Source of the DNA: Polynucleobacter sp. HIN11
GTDB taxonomy: Bacteria; Pseudomonadota; Gammaproteobacteria; Burkholderiales; Burkholderiaceae
Length of the DNA stretch: 64,000 bases
Assembly: GCF_030297675.1 (NCBI RefSeq)
Contig: NZ_AP028142.1
Location: forward strand, 1,116,001 to 1,180,000
Direction of reading: 5' to 3'
Made by a program: the position numbers and the translations under genes. Every line of letters starts with the position of its first letter. The first letter of the stretch is position 1. Under the pieces are notes generated by a model. The model worked only from the letters and a program-made list of their open reading frames with translations. It searched no databases and was not told the origin of the DNA. This document shows, in pieces, positions 1 to 12,313 of the stretch.

Positions 1-94
1 GTGCTGGTGACACTACCAATACTGGTCGATACCCTTTTTGCTCATGGCCAGCCGTTGGATCAAGAGATACCAAATAAATATCGCCTCGCTTCAT
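1..94 (-). CDS. MazF/PemK/ChpB-family toxin, N-terminal part only
   Basis: Reading the minus strand from the ATG at 94 gives 31 residues beginning MKRGDIYLVSLDP, followed by GHEQKGYRPVLVVS. This is the N-terminal strand-loop of PemK/MazF-fold endoribonucleases (ChpB of E. coli has the equivalent RGDI and GHEQ blocks). The remainder lies beyond the window. Its ATG overlaps the antitoxin stop codon by one base (TAATG), as expected for a translationally coupled toxin-antitoxin operon. Members of the family cleave mRNA at short sequence motifs. Whether the protein is complete and active cannot be judged from this fragment. Confidence 0.85.
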   Translation of the reverse strand, partial: MKRGDIYLVSLDPTAGHEQKGYRPVLVVSPA

Positions 95-348
95 TACAGA
101 ATCTCATTGCCGATCGGGGCGCTATCCAACCACTGCCGATCCTCGCTTGGCATTTTTGCTTTGGGATCGCATTGCGCTAATAAATCAGCGAGTTCGTACT
201 TCCGCTTTGCGATGGGTCGAACGACCAATTGCCCGTCCTTTAGGGCGACATCAACGGTCGATCCGCAAGTGATCTGAAGTTCTTTCAGGAAAACCGGGGA
301 CACTGCCAGCATCACTGAGCCTCCAACCTTTCTTAAATTGGTATGCAT
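94..348 (-). CDS. MazE/ChpS-like antitoxin of a type II toxin-antitoxin pair
   Basis: This 84-residue protein has an AbrB/MazE-type swapped-hairpin DNA-binding N-terminus (about residues 4-48, with GGSVMLAVSPVFLKEL and GQLVVRP), followed by an acidic, flexible tail of the kind that wraps a MazF-type toxin. The ATG at 348 is preceded by a good GGAGG ribosome site. It lies directly upstream of the toxin, which overlaps its stop by one base. Antitoxins of this family bind their own promoter, and a perfect inverted repeat lies 16 bases upstream of the start. The pair is downstream of greA on the same strand but probably has its own promoter. Confidence 0.85.
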   Translation of the reverse strand: MHTNLRKVGGSVMLAVSPVFLKELQITCGSTVDVALKDGQLVVRPIAKRKYELADLLAQCDPKAKMPSEDRQWLDSAPIGNEIL

Positions 349-363
349 ACGCCCTCCGAATAA

Positions 364-381
364 GTTATACCGAAGTATAAC
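364..381 (-). promoter_or_regulatory. Perfect 7-bp inverted repeat, likely toxin-antitoxin operator
   Basis: GTTATAC, four bases (CGAA), then GTATAAC form a perfect inverted repeat in the gap between greA and the antitoxin. On the minus strand it contains TATACT, a plausible -10 element. Bound antitoxin would therefore block the promoter. A second, AT-rich imperfect inverted repeat lies at 393-413, at the end of greA. The operator role is inferred from position and symmetry. Confidence 0.5.
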
Positions 382-412
382 ACATTCAGTAGGTTATTAT
401 ATTTTTATATAA

Positions 413-895
413 CTAGATGTAACGAACTGAGAGGATCTCGACTTCTCGGGCGCCTGCGGGGGCTTGGACGGTCACCACATCACCCTCCTCTTTGCCAATT
501 AAGGCGCGAGCAATGGGGGAGCTAATCGAGATCTTATTGGCAGCGATGTCGGCTTCATCATCGCCTACGATTTGGTAGCTCATTTTTTTACCGTCATCCA
601 GATCTTCCAGTTCAACAGTGGCCCCAAAGACGACCCGACCTTCTGCTTCGAGTAATGCAGGATCAATAATTTGTGCAGCCGATAATTTGGTCTCAAGCTC
701 TTTGATGCGACCCTCAATAAACGCTTGCTTCTCTTTGGCAGCATCGTACTCCGCGTTCTCAGAAAGATCGCCTTGGGCTCGCGCTTCAGAGATTGCATTA
801 ATCACTGCGGGACGATCGACATGCTTTAAGCGCGTGAGCTCTTCTTTCAAGAGCTCAGCGCCATGCTTGGTAATGGGAATAGTGTTTGTACTCAT
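413..895 (-). CDS. greA: Transcription elongation factor GreA
   Basis: GreA rescues backtracked RNA polymerase by stimulating cleavage of the 3' end of the transcript. The 160-residue product has the N-terminal coiled coil (about 1-75) with the conserved acidic tip AQGDLSENAEYDAAKE, whose Asp and Glu act in the polymerase secondary channel, and a C-terminal FKBP-like domain (about 80-158) with SSPIARALIGKEEGD. I chose the ATG at 895: the frame opens slightly earlier at a TTG (904), but MSTNTIPITK matches the usual GreA start and AAGG lies upstream. It follows carB by 38 bases on the same strand, the usual carA-carB-greA order in betaproteobacteria. Confidence 0.97.
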   Translation of the reverse strand: MSTNTIPITKHGAELLKEELTRLKHVDRPAVINAISEARAQGDLSENAEYDAAKEKQAFIEGRIKELETKLSAAQIIDPALLEAEGRVVFGATVELEDLDDGKKMSYQIVGDDEADIAANKISISSPIARALIGKEEGDVVTVQAPAGAREVEILSVRYI

Positions 896-933
896 ACTGC
901 TCAACCTTAAAATCGATGAAGCTCGATTTTAGT

Positions 934-4181
<3,248 letters not shown>

Positions 4182-4182
<1 letters not shown>

Positions 4183-5369
4183 TAGCGAGCTCCTTGGCCA
4201 GCGGCATTCATGAGGTGCATGAAGCGGTCAAATAAATAGGCAATGTCATGTGGGCCTGGGGAAGCCTCTGGGTGCCCCTGAAAACAAAATGCTGGCTTAT
4301 CTTTCCAGGCTAGGCCCTGCAAAGATCCATCAAATAAGGAAATATGCGTCACCCGCAAATCATTTGGCAAGGTCTTTGCGTCGACTGCAAAGCCATGGTT
4401 TTGTGAGGTGATTGCCACCCGACCACTGTCTAGATCTTTGACAGGATGGTTTGCACCGTGGTGCCCAAACTTCATCTTTAAGGTCTTCGCGCCCGCAGCC
4501 AAGCCCATGATCTGATGACCTAAGCAAATACCAAAGGTTGGGATATTTTTACTAATGATGGTTTGAGCCGCACTAATCGCATAATCACAGGGCTCGGGGT
4601 CGCCAGGGCCGTTGGATAAAAATACGCCATCGGGCTTTAAGGCCAACACTTCAGCCACCGGGGTTTTGGCAGGCACGACTGCGAGCGCACAACCGCGCTC
4701 AGCCAGCATACGCAGAATATTGCGTTTCACACCAAAGTCATAGGCCACAACGCGCTTCGTTGGGTTCTTCATGATTCTGAATGCAGGCTTACCCTGCTCG
4801 CCATGCAACTGCCACTCACCTTCTTGCCACTCATAGGCTTTATCGGTGCTAACCACTTGCGCCAAATCGAGACCTGCCATTCCAGGAAATGCCTTAGCTA
4901 GGTTTAGAGCACGCTTGGCAAGCGCCTCTACATCATCGCCGATCTTCCCAGCCACGATGGCGCCCGATTGAGCGCCGCGGTCACGCAATAAACGCGTGAG
5001 CTTGCGGGTATCAATACCGGCGATACCAGGGACCTTAGCAGCACGCAAGTAATGATCGAGACTATCTTCGGCTCGAAAGTTCGAGACACGTGCAGAGAGA
5101 TCTTTAATGATGAGGCCGGCAGCGTAGATTTGTGCTGACTCAGCGTCTTGGGCATTAACGCCCACATTGCCGATGTGCGGATAGGTTAAGGTAACAAGCT
5201 GACGCGCGTAACTGGGATCAGTGATGATTTCTTGATAACCCGTTAATGCGGTATTAAAAACAACTTCACCACTGGTCTCGCCAGGAGCGCCGATACTTTG
5301 ACCAGAAAAAATGGATCCATCAGCAAGTGCTAAAACAGCGGGGGGAAAGGAAGGAAGCAAGGGCGACAA
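4182..5369 (-). CDS. carA: Carbamoyl-phosphate synthase small (glutaminase) subunit
   Basis: CarA hydrolyses glutamine and channels ammonia to CarB. The N-terminal domain (LALADGSIF, GEVVFNTALTGYQEI) is followed by a class I glutamine amidotransferase domain with the nucleophile Cys in FGICLGHQIMG and the His-Glu pair in FQGHPEASPGP. The open frame extends to a TTG at 5420, but no ATG fits. I favour the TTG at 5369, which has GGAG five bases upstream and puts the conserved AVLALADGS about 13 residues from the start, giving 395 residues. The 5370-5550 gap upstream should hold the operon promoter; I found no clear pyrimidine-type attenuator there. Confidence 0.96.
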
Positions 5370-5550
5370 ACAATCTCCAATACCCTGTTGCCGTCCAACA
5401 CTTTTTGCCCCAAAAGACAAACCCGAGGCGAAATTGCGGGGAGGTAAGTGTCTTTAAGCGCTAGGGCAAATTATTAGTTACTGATAACGTAATGATACCA
5501 GTTCTCTGCCCCTCACCCTGCCTTCACGCAAAACGGTTTACTTTGCCAAG

Positions 5551-7428
5551 CTACTTTCCAATCACCTGTTTAATCTGCGCCAGAACCGATTGATCTTCCA
5601 TCGTGCTGATATCCCCAGGATCGCGCCCCTCCGCAACGGCTTGCAATGCGCGGCGCACAATCTTGCCCGAACGCGTCTTTGGTAATGCACTCACCAAGTA
5701 GACCCGTGCTGGTCGCGCGACCGCTCCTAATTGAGAGTCGACGGTTTTCATGACCTCCGCCTCCATGGTCTCGGTTTTGCTTGGATCTTTTGCAATCACA
5801 AAGCCAATTGCTACCTGACCCTTGAGTTGATCTTCCACACCAACAACTGCCACTTCGGCGACATTAGCGTGACTTGAGATACTCTCCTCGATCTCGCGAG
5901 TTCCTAATCGATGTCCAGCGACGTTAATCACATCATCGGTACGACCCAAGATGAAAAAGTAACCATCCTTATCTTTAATCGCCCAATCAAAAGTGGAATA
6001 CACCATCTTGCCAGGCACGGTCTCCCAATAGGTTTTAATAAACCGTTGATCATCGCCCCAGACGGTTTGCATACATCCCGGTGGCAATGGCCCTTCAATC
6101 GCAACTACGCCCTTTTGATCCGAACCCAACTCAGCACCGGTTGCTTCATCAAGCAGTTTCATGTTGTAGCCATAGACCGGTACACCGGGCGAGCCAAATT
6201 TATGTGGCATGACCTCCACACCTCGTTGAATCGCCAAGATTGGCCAACCGGTCTCGGTCTGCCAGTAGTTATCAACCACCGGCTTCTTCAGCGCATCATG
6301 AATCCATGATGCCGTTGGTTCATCGAGTGGCTCACCGGCCAAGAACAATGTCCGCAGCGTCGATAAGTTGTATTTACTGAGGAAGGCGGGGTCCTGTTTC
6401 TTGAGTACTCGCACCGCCGTGGGGGCAGAGAACATCACCGATACCTTGTATTTCTCAACCAAGCTCCACCAAATACCCGCATCAGGGCGCAAGGGCGTAC
6501 CCTCGTACATGATGGTGGCCATGCCGTTAATGAGTGGGCCATAAATAATGTAGCTATGCCCCACCACCCAACCAATATCGGAGGTGGTAAACATCGTCTC
6601 ACCCGGATTGCCACCAAAGATCAGACGCATTGAGCTTGCGAGTGCAACGGCATAACCACCCGTATCACGCTGTACCCCCTTGGGTTTGCCAGTAGTGCCC
6701 GAGGTGTACAAAATATAGGATGGATGCGTTGCATCGACCCACTCGACGGGAACCTTGGTATTGAGATGCTTCTCACGCTCAGTGGCGTAATCCAAATCAC
6801 GATTGGCCACGGTCGTGAACTCTGAGAGGCCGCGGTTCACAATCAGAACCTTCTCAGGCTTAGCAGTTGATAGCGTAATCGCCTCGTCGAGGAGTGGCTT
6901 ATAGGGCACGGCCTTGCCACCGCGCATTCCGGCCTCAGCAGTAATAATCATTTTGGGCTTTGCATCATCGATGCGTGAAGCCAAACTATGCGATGCAAAT
7001 CCACCAAACACGACTGAATGAATCGCACCGATGCGGGTACAGGCGAGCATTGCAAAACAGGCCTGCGCAATCATTGGCATGTAGATCAAAACACGATCGC
7101 CCTTCTTCACGCCGTTGGCTTGCAAGATCGCAGCCATACGATTGACCTCATCGTGCAGCTCTGCAAATGTGTAGGCGTGCTCCTGATTGGTTTCGGTCGA
7201 GACTGCAACCAGTGCGATTTGGTTGGCGCGATCCTTCAAATGCCGATCTACGGCGTTATGGCACAGATTGGTTTGCCCACCGACAAACCACTTCGCAAAG
7301 GGTGGATTGGAATAATCAAGGACTTGTGAAAACGGCTGATGCCAATCAACTAATTTAGCCTGCTCGGACCAAAATGATTTTGGATCCCGAATGGAGTTCT
7401 CATGAAACGATTTGTAGCCAACACTCAT
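5551..7428 (-). CDS. prpE: Propionate--CoA ligase (propionyl-CoA synthetase)
   Basis: This is an acyl-adenylate-forming enzyme of 625 residues that activates propionate with ATP and CoA. It carries the P-loop-like LYTSGTTGKPKGVQRD (PrpE form; acetyl-CoA synthetases usually have SGSTGKPKGV), the adenylate motif YWQTETGWP, the hinge region GRTDDVINVAGHRLGTREIEE and, near the C-terminus, KTRSGKIVRR, whose Lys is the catalytic residue regulated by acylation in the family. GCAGG lies just before the ATG. No prpB, prpC or prpD is adjacent, so it is an orphan here. Acetyl-CoA synthetase is the alternative, less likely from the motifs. It lies 40 bases downstream of mltD on the same strand. Confidence 0.9.
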   Translation of the reverse strand: MSVGYKSFHENSIRDPKSFWSEQAKLVDWHQPFSQVLDYSNPPFAKWFVGGQTNLCHNAVDRHLKDRANQIALVAVSTETNQEHAYTFAELHDEVNRMAAILQANGVKKGDRVLIYMPMIAQACFAMLACTRIGAIHSVVFGGFASHSLASRIDDAKPKMIITAEAGMRGGKAVPYKPLLDEAITLSTAKPEKVLIVNRGLSEFTTVANRDLDYATEREKHLNTKVPVEWVDATHPSYILYTSGTTGKPKGVQRDTGGYAVALASSMRLIFGGNPGETMFTTSDIGWVVGHSYIIYGPLINGMATIMYEGTPLRPDAGIWWSLVEKYKVSVMFSAPTAVRVLKKQDPAFLSKYNLSTLRTLFLAGEPLDEPTASWIHDALKKPVVDNYWQTETGWPILAIQRGVEVMPHKFGSPGVPVYGYNMKLLDEATGAELGSDQKGVVAIEGPLPPGCMQTVWGDDQRFIKTYWETVPGKMVYSTFDWAIKDKDGYFFILGRTDDVINVAGHRLGTREIEESISSHANVAEVAVVGVEDQLKGQVAIGFVIAKDPSKTETMEAEVMKTVDSQLGAVARPARVYLVSALPKTRSGKIVRRALQAVAEGRDPGDISTMEDQSVLAQIKQVIGK

Positions 7429-7468
7429 CCTGCATTCCCTTCACAGCAAAATAATCAATGGCCAGGAA

Positions 7469-8863
7469 TTAAGGAGCCGTTTTTACACTGGCACTTACTC
7501 CAGAGCCGGAGGTAGTACCAGTTTTCGCTGATTTTGTGGTGTTTGTCGATGGGGATTTTTGCTGAGTACTTGCGGTCTTAGGGTTGGCGGCCTTTTTGGG
7601 GGCCGATTTGCTTGCAGTGCTTGCCTGAGCCGGCTTACTGGTCTTGGGTTTAGGCGGGACTGCCCTGTCGAGCTTCAACTGCCCATGCTCGGCCAAATAC
7701 TCAGAAATATCCGACTGTTTTCCTGGGGGTTTGGGGATCAGAACGGTTGATCCCGCCCGGATCCGCATGCCACGGGGGATGTTATTGACATCCCGAATCG
7801 TTTCCGGATTTAAAGCCAGACGAGTTGCCAATTGCTCAGGGGTCTCACTCTTGGTGACCTTGAGTGCAGTCCAAGACGATAAGGGTTTGGTGTAGCTTGC
7901 CAGGTTCATTTGAAAGAGCTCGGCACGCGCAAAAGGTAAGAGCATTTGCTGATCGGTTGCGGCCAAGATCACGGGTTTATTAAATGCCGGATTGAGATTA
8001 CGAAAATCCTCTAAAGACATTTCGGCTAATTGGGCAGCAACATCGACATCAATATCGCGGGTCACATCAATCGCTACAAAATAAGGGTGGTTCTCAAGCT
8101 CCGGTAACACGATGTTGTATGCAGCTGGGTTTTGCACAATGTTTTTGTAGGCCATCAACTTAGGCACATACTCACGGGTCTCGCGTGGCATCGTGAGGCT
8201 CTGGTAATCCGTGGGCTTACGCTGGGCTTGATTGCGCTTAATCGCACGGGCCACATTCCCCTCACCCCAGTTATAGGCAGCGAGGGCGAGCTGCCAATCA
8301 CCAAATTGTTTATACAGGCGCTGAAGATAATCGAGAGCGGCGTTCGTGGATTGCAAGACATCACGTCGCTCATCCCGGAAAACATTCTGGGTTAACTTAA
8401 AGTCCTGACCGGTTCTGGGCATGAACTGCCAGATCCCCATGGCTTTGGCGGTCGACTTGGCTTCAGGATTGAAGGCGCTCTCAACAAATGGCAAGAGTGC
8501 GATCTCGGTGGGCATATTGCGACGATTAACTTCTTCAACAATGTAGAAGAGATAGCGAGACGAGCGTGCCATCGAACGATTGACATAATCTGGACGCTTA
8601 ACCAGCCATTGGGTTTGCTGCTCGACCAAGGGGCTATCGAGCTCGGGTAATTGAAAGCCCTGCCGAATCTGGATCCAAAGATCATTCGAAGGTGCCATGA
8701 TGCTGCTCACCGATTGCTTACTAAGATCCACACGCGGCGCTTTGGCTGCCCGCGGGTCACGCCTTGAATCAGTGCTTGAGGACCACTCGGGCGAAGTACT
8801 GGCGCAGCCACTCAACACCAGAACAGCTGCGCTGGCAATTAGTAGGAGTGAACGGCGCATCAT
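7469..8863 (-). CDS. mltD: Membrane-bound lytic murein transglycosylase D, lipoprotein
   Basis: MltD cleaves peptidoglycan glycan strands in the periplasm, releasing 1,6-anhydromuropeptides. The 464-residue protein starts with a lipoprotein signal whose lipobox LSGC is near residue 20. The SLT domain (about 95-230) has the catalytic Glu in FVESAFNPEAKS followed by AMGIWQFMPRTG. A LysM-like cell-wall-binding segment follows at about 330-375 (SETPEQLATRLALNPETI), then a low-complexity Lys/Pro/Ala/Ser/Thr tail. The start at 8863 is chosen because it gives the signal peptide; it lies one base after the gloB stop, so the two genes are coupled. The frame stays open further upstream over gloB, but that stretch does not resemble the family. 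Confidence 0.93.
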   Translation of the reverse strand: MMRRSLLLIASAAVLVLSGCASTSPEWSSSTDSRRDPRAAKAPRVDLSKQSVSSIMAPSNDLWIQIRQGFQLPELDSPLVEQQTQWLVKRPDYVNRSMARSSRYLFYIVEEVNRRNMPTEIALLPFVESAFNPEAKSTAKAMGIWQFMPRTGQDFKLTQNVFRDERRDVLQSTNAALDYLQRLYKQFGDWQLALAAYNWGEGNVARAIKRNQAQRKPTDYQSLTMPRETREYVPKLMAYKNIVQNPAAYNIVLPELENHPYFVAIDVTRDIDVDVAAQLAEMSLEDFRNLNPAFNKPVILAATDQQMLLPFARAELFQMNLASYTKPLSSWTALKVTKSETPEQLATRLALNPETIRDVNNIPRGMRIRAGSTVLIPKPPGKQSDISEYLAEHGQLKLDRAVPPKPKTSKPAQASTASKSAPKKAANPKTASTQQKSPSTNTTKSAKTGTTSGSGVSASVKTAP

Positions 8864-8864
8864 C

Positions 8865-9683
8865 TTAGAAGCGATCCTTCCAGGCCCGCACGACCGCCAA
8901 AACCTCGGCGGAACTTTTGAGGTCTTGCCCAATTTGTGCACGCGCAGCGGCAATGACTGGGGCTTGATCGCAGCGCATGAATGGATTAACCCGCTTCTCA
9001 TGGGCAATCGTCGTGGGTACCGTGGGTTGATTGCGCTGACGTAAGGCATCGGCGGTTTGCGACCACTCGATTAGATCTGAATTATCTGGCTCGACCGCGA
9101 GTGCAAACCGAATATTGGATAAGGTGTACTCGTGGGTGCAGTACACCAGCGTATCAGGAGGTAAGGCCAAGAACTTGGCCAGTGAGCTCGACATTTGAGT
9201 GGGGGTGCCTTCAAAGAGCCGTCCACAACCGGAAGCAAAGAGTGTGTCGCCGCAAAACAATTTTGAGGTTTGTCCAGCGTTATCCTCGCTGCGTGCCACG
9301 TAAGCAATGTGACCCAAGGTATGTCCAGGGACTTCTAGGACGTTTAATTGAATGGGCGGCTCATCAAAGCGGACGGTATCACCCTCAAAGAGTGCGTGAC
9401 TGCGCAAGGCAATATCCTCAGCCGCGGGGCCATACACTGGGACTGAGAGACCCCCTTGACTTGCCCACGCGAGGATCTCTGGTAATCCTCCAATATGGTC
9501 AGCGTGGTAATGAGTGATTAGAATTCCGGTAAGACGTAAGTTCTGCTGAGTTAAATAATCAATCGCTGGCTTTGCTTCACCAGGGTCAACCAAAATAGCC
9601 GACTGTTGATCGTGTATGCACCAGATGTAGTTGTCAGTAAAGGCGGGTATGGGCCACACTTGCAATAAGGAATTTGTAACCAC
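8865..9683 (-). CDS. gloB: Hydroxyacylglutathione hydrolase (glyoxalase II)
   Basis: GloB hydrolyses S-D-lactoylglutathione to D-lactate and glutathione, completing methylglyoxal detoxification. The 272-residue metallo-beta-lactamase-fold protein has the metal motif THYHADHIGG (His58, His60, Asp62, His63), the second-shell VPGHTLGHIAYV, CGDTLFASGCGRLFEG and the C-terminal-side THEYTLSN. It is divergent from the methyltransferase-rnhA genes, with only 32 bases between starts. The group gloB, methyltransferase, rnhA, dnaQ is also seen in E. coli, supporting the assignment. Confidence 0.96.
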   Translation of the reverse strand: MVTNSLLQVWPIPAFTDNYIWCIHDQQSAILVDPGEAKPAIDYLTQQNLRLTGILITHYHADHIGGLPEILAWASQGGLSVPVYGPAAEDIALRSHALFEGDTVRFDEPPIQLNVLEVPGHTLGHIAYVARSEDNAGQTSKLFCGDTLFASGCGRLFEGTPTQMSSSLAKFLALPPDTLVYCTHEYTLSNIRFALAVEPDNSDLIEWSQTADALRQRNQPTVPTTIAHEKRVNPFMRCDQAPVIAAARAQIGQDLKSSAEVLAVVRAWKDRF

Positions 9684-9715
9684 GGCAACACCTTAGGACA
9701 CAAGATAATCCTTCT

Positions 9716-10519
9716 ATGATACCAATGACCCCGCTAAACGTGCAGACCAACACTCCGCCCGAGAGTTCGTGGGAGACTTGGCTGCAATCGCCTCCGGGAC
9801 AATACATCCTCAAATCCGAGCAAGAGCTCTTTAATCAAGCGGTCGTCGATGTGTTTGGCTATTACGCTTTGCAAATTGGTTTACCGCAAATCAATACCCT
9901 CGCAGAAAATCGTATTTCACTCAAATTGATGTTACTTCCCCACGGGATTGCAAAAGCCGATGGTGATCTGCCCTATCAACCGATTGAAGGGATCCCGGAA
10001 GAATTACCATTTGCCGATCAATCCATCGATTTAGTGGTGCTGCCGCATGTCTTGGAGTTTGCCCAAGATCCGCACCAAATTCTGCGCGAGGTCGATCGTG
10101 TCTTAATACCCGAAGGTCGAGTCGTGATCTCTGGATTTAATCCAGCGAGCCTCTGGGGCTTGCGGCAATATGCAGGACGATTAATCGGTAAAAACTATTT
10201 ACCGCGTGAGGGTCAGTTCTTAAGTTTGCTGCGTGTTAAGGATTGGTTGAAGTTACTCGACTACTCTCTCGATCGTGGTCACTTTGCCTGCTATCGCCTG
10301 CCACTGCGCAAAGAGAAAAATATCGCCCGCATGGCTTTCCTTGAAAAAATGGGTAATCGCTGGTGGCCGATCTTTGGCTCGGTCTTTTTAATCTCGGCAA
10401 TTAAGCGCCATCCGGGCACCCGTTTGGTAGGACGCGTTCCCAAACAAGCCTTACAAGCGCTCCCACAACTCAACCCAGCTGCTCAGCAAACTTCCCATCG
10501 GGTGACTGAAGAGGTATAA
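9716..10519 (+). CDS. SAM-dependent methyltransferase (YafS-like, Methyltransf_11)
   Basis: The 267-residue protein has a class I methyltransferase core at about residues 80-160. The usual SAM-binding glycine loop is poorly preserved, but the later motifs LPFADQSIDLVVLPHVLEF and LREVDRVLIPEGRVVISG are clear. Genes of this type sit between gloB and rnhA in E. coli (yafS) and in many proteobacteria; their substrate is not established. The start could be the ATG at 9716 or at 9725; neither has a strong ribosome site. It ends seven bases before rnhA and is probably co-transcribed with it. Confidence 0.82.
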   Translation: MIPMTPLNVQTNTPPESSWETWLQSPPGQYILKSEQELFNQAVVDVFGYYALQIGLPQINTLAENRISLKLMLLPHGIAKADGDLPYQPIEGIPEELPFADQSIDLVVLPHVLEFAQDPHQILREVDRVLIPEGRVVISGFNPASLWGLRQYAGRLIGKNYLPREGQFLSLLRVKDWLKLLDYSLDRGHFACYRLPLRKEKNIARMAFLEKMGNRWWPIFGSVFLISAIKRHPGTRLVGRVPKQALQALPQLNPAAQQTSHRVTEEV

Positions 10520-10526
10520 AGAGCGC

Positions 10527-10976
10527 ATGAGTAAACCCCATATTACGATCTACACCGATGGTGCTTGCAAAGGCAATCCCGGTCCTGGTGGCTGGGGTGT
10601 GGTGCTGCGATCAGGCGCGCATGAGAAACACTTGCATGGGGGAGCCCATGACACCACCAATAATCGGATGGAAATTAGTGCGGTGATCCACGCACTCAAG
10701 GCGCTTAAGCAAGCCAGCGTGGTGGACCTCTATACCGACTCCCAATACGTCCAAAAAGGAGTGAGTGAGTGGCTCGCCGGATGGAAGGCTCGGGGGTGGA
10801 GGACGGCTGATAAATCCCCGGTCAAGAATGTCGATCTTTGGCAGGAGCTCGACGCCCTTTTACCCCTACATGAGATTCAGTGGCACTGGGTCCGCGGCCA
10901 TAACGGCCATCCTGGGAACGAACTGGCCGATCAACTCGCCAATCAAGGTGTGGAAGCCTATTTATCCAATAACTGA
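10527..10976 (+). CDS. rnhA: Ribonuclease HI
   Basis: RNase HI degrades the RNA strand of RNA-DNA hybrids, removing R-loops and primers. The 149-residue protein has all catalytic residues in place: Asp11 (YTDGACKGNPGPGG), Glu49 (NNRMEISAV), Asp71 (YTDSQYV) and Asp135 (NELAD), plus the assisting His125 (VRGHNGHPGN). Length and motifs match E. coli RnhA. In many proteobacteria dnaQ follows directly; here a two-gene RND efflux operon separates them. Confidence 0.98.
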   Translation: MSKPHITIYTDGACKGNPGPGGWGVVLRSGAHEKHLHGGAHDTTNNRMEISAVIHALKALKQASVVDLYTDSQYVQKGVSEWLAGWKARGWRTADKSPVKNVDLWQELDALLPLHEIQWHWVRGHNGHPGNELADQLANQGVEAYLSNN

Positions 10977-11047
10977 TCTGCACCCCACCTAGGCTTATGA
11001 GAGAATGCTTTAACTCTTTAAATAACAAAGCAATTTAGACTAGCTCT

Positions 11048-12313
11048 GTGACCAAACCTCCATCCTTTTTAGCTCGAGTCAAACAAACCATCATGGCCTG
11101 GGGTTGCCAACTGGTCACCCAGCTCCAGAAAATCGACCTCAAACAATTTATGGCGTTTCTGATGAAGCGCAAATGGTGGGTCCTAGCGATCCTGGTACTC
11201 ATTTATGCCGGTGATAAAGCCTACGATCATTTTTTTCCGCCCGAAAGTAAACGCGGTGGGCCGCAAACAGTGGTTACTCTGGTCCTCGAAAAACAAGATA
11301 TCCCCATCATCATTGAGTCAACCGGCACAGTTGTGGCGGCTAATATTGTGGATATCCGTCCGCAGGTTAGCAATGTGGTTAAAGAAGTCCACATCAAAGA
11401 AGGTCAAGAGGTGAAGAAAGGGCAACTGCTGTTCACCTTAGACGATCGCAATGATCGCGCCAATTACGATAAAGCCAAAGCCGTAGCCGATGATGCACAG
11501 CGTCAGTTACAACGCGCCAAAGAGTTGGTTGCTCAAAACTTTATCTCCAAGGCAGGTTTAGATACTGCCGAAGCCAATGCTAAGTCCGCTGCCGCTACTG
11601 CGCGTGCTGCTGAGGTGCAACTCTCCTTTGATTACATTCGCGCTCCAATTGATGGGCGTGCAGGAATTATTAATGTGTTCCCTGGCTCCTTGGTAGCACC
11701 TGGCAATATCGTAACCACCACCTCAAGCTCTACCGCAACCACTGCCTTAGGTGCGATGGTCACAATTACTCAGCTAGACCCCATCAACGTGCAATTTATC
11801 GTGGGCGAGGACAATATCCCTTTATTGATGCAAACTGATCCTGCCAACTTAAAGGTATCGGTGACGGTAGGCGATAACCGTACCCAGGTCTACGAGGGGA
11901 AAGTCTTGGTCATCGATAACCAGGTTGATCCAGCAATCGGGGCGGTTCGCGTTAAGGCACAAATTGCGAATGACAAACGTACTCTATTGCCTGGACAATT
12001 TGCTCGGGTCAAACTTGAAGCCAATACCTTAAAAGACGCCATTTTGGTTCCATCCCAAGCGGTAGTGATTAATCCGCGCGGACGCTTTATCTATGTAGTG
12101 GGCGCTGAAGATAAGGTGAACCTCAAACCGATCAAAGTGAGTTATGAGTACCAGGGCAAAGCTGCTATCACAGGCGTGGAGGCTGGCGAGCGCGTGGTAA
12201 TCGAAGGCAAACAGAATCTACGCCCCGGCACCAAGATCCGAGAAAACAAGGCAGCGCCTGCCAAGCCTGCTGAGGCTCCCAAACCTGAATCCAAACCTGC
12301 TGACAAAAAATGA
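11048..12313 (+). CDS. RND efflux pump periplasmic adaptor (membrane fusion protein)
   Basis: This 421-residue adaptor starts at a GTG. A cytoplasmic N-terminus of about 40 residues precedes one membrane anchor (KWWVLAILVLIYAGDKAYD), so it is membrane-anchored rather than a lipoprotein. The lipoyl/barrel-sandwich halves (VVAANIVDIRPQVSNVV and FDYIRAPIDGRAGI) flank an alpha-hairpin (about 140-180). Beta-barrel and membrane-proximal domains follow, then a Lys/Pro/Ala tail. The stop overlaps the pump start by four bases (ATGA). No outer-membrane channel gene is nearby, so a TolC/OprM-type partner must be encoded elsewhere. The MdtA/MexE-like group is closest by general layout; the substrate is unknown. 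Confidence 0.9.
   Translation: MTKPPSFLARVKQTIMAWGCQLVTQLQKIDLKQFMAFLMKRKWWVLAILVLIYAGDKAYDHFFPPESKRGGPQTVVTLVLEKQDIPIIIESTGTVVAANIVDIRPQVSNVVKEVHIKEGQEVKKGQLLFTLDDRNDRANYDKAKAVADDAQRQLQRAKELVAQNFISKAGLDTAEANAKSAAATARAAEVQLSFDYIRAPIDGRAGIINVFPGSLVAPGNIVTTTSSSTATTALGAMVTITQLDPINVQFIVGEDNIPLLMQTDPANLKVSVTVGDNRTQVYEGKVLVIDNQVDPAIGAVRVKAQIANDKRTLLPGQFARVKLEANTLKDAILVPSQAVVINPRGRFIYVVGAEDKVNLKPIKVSYEYQGKAAITGVEAGERVVIEGKQNLRPGTKIRENKAAPAKPAEAPKPESKPADKK

Noticed and set aside
5551..7428. Acetyl-CoA synthetase (acs) as the name of the acyl-CoA ligase
   Set aside because: The adenylation motif reads SGTTGKPKGVQRD and the length is 625 residues, which fit PrpE better than Acs.
8864..9049. Extension of mltD upstream over gloB
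   Set aside because: It would remove the lipoprotein signal from the N-terminus and it matches nothing in the family; the ATG at 8863 directly follows the gloB stop.
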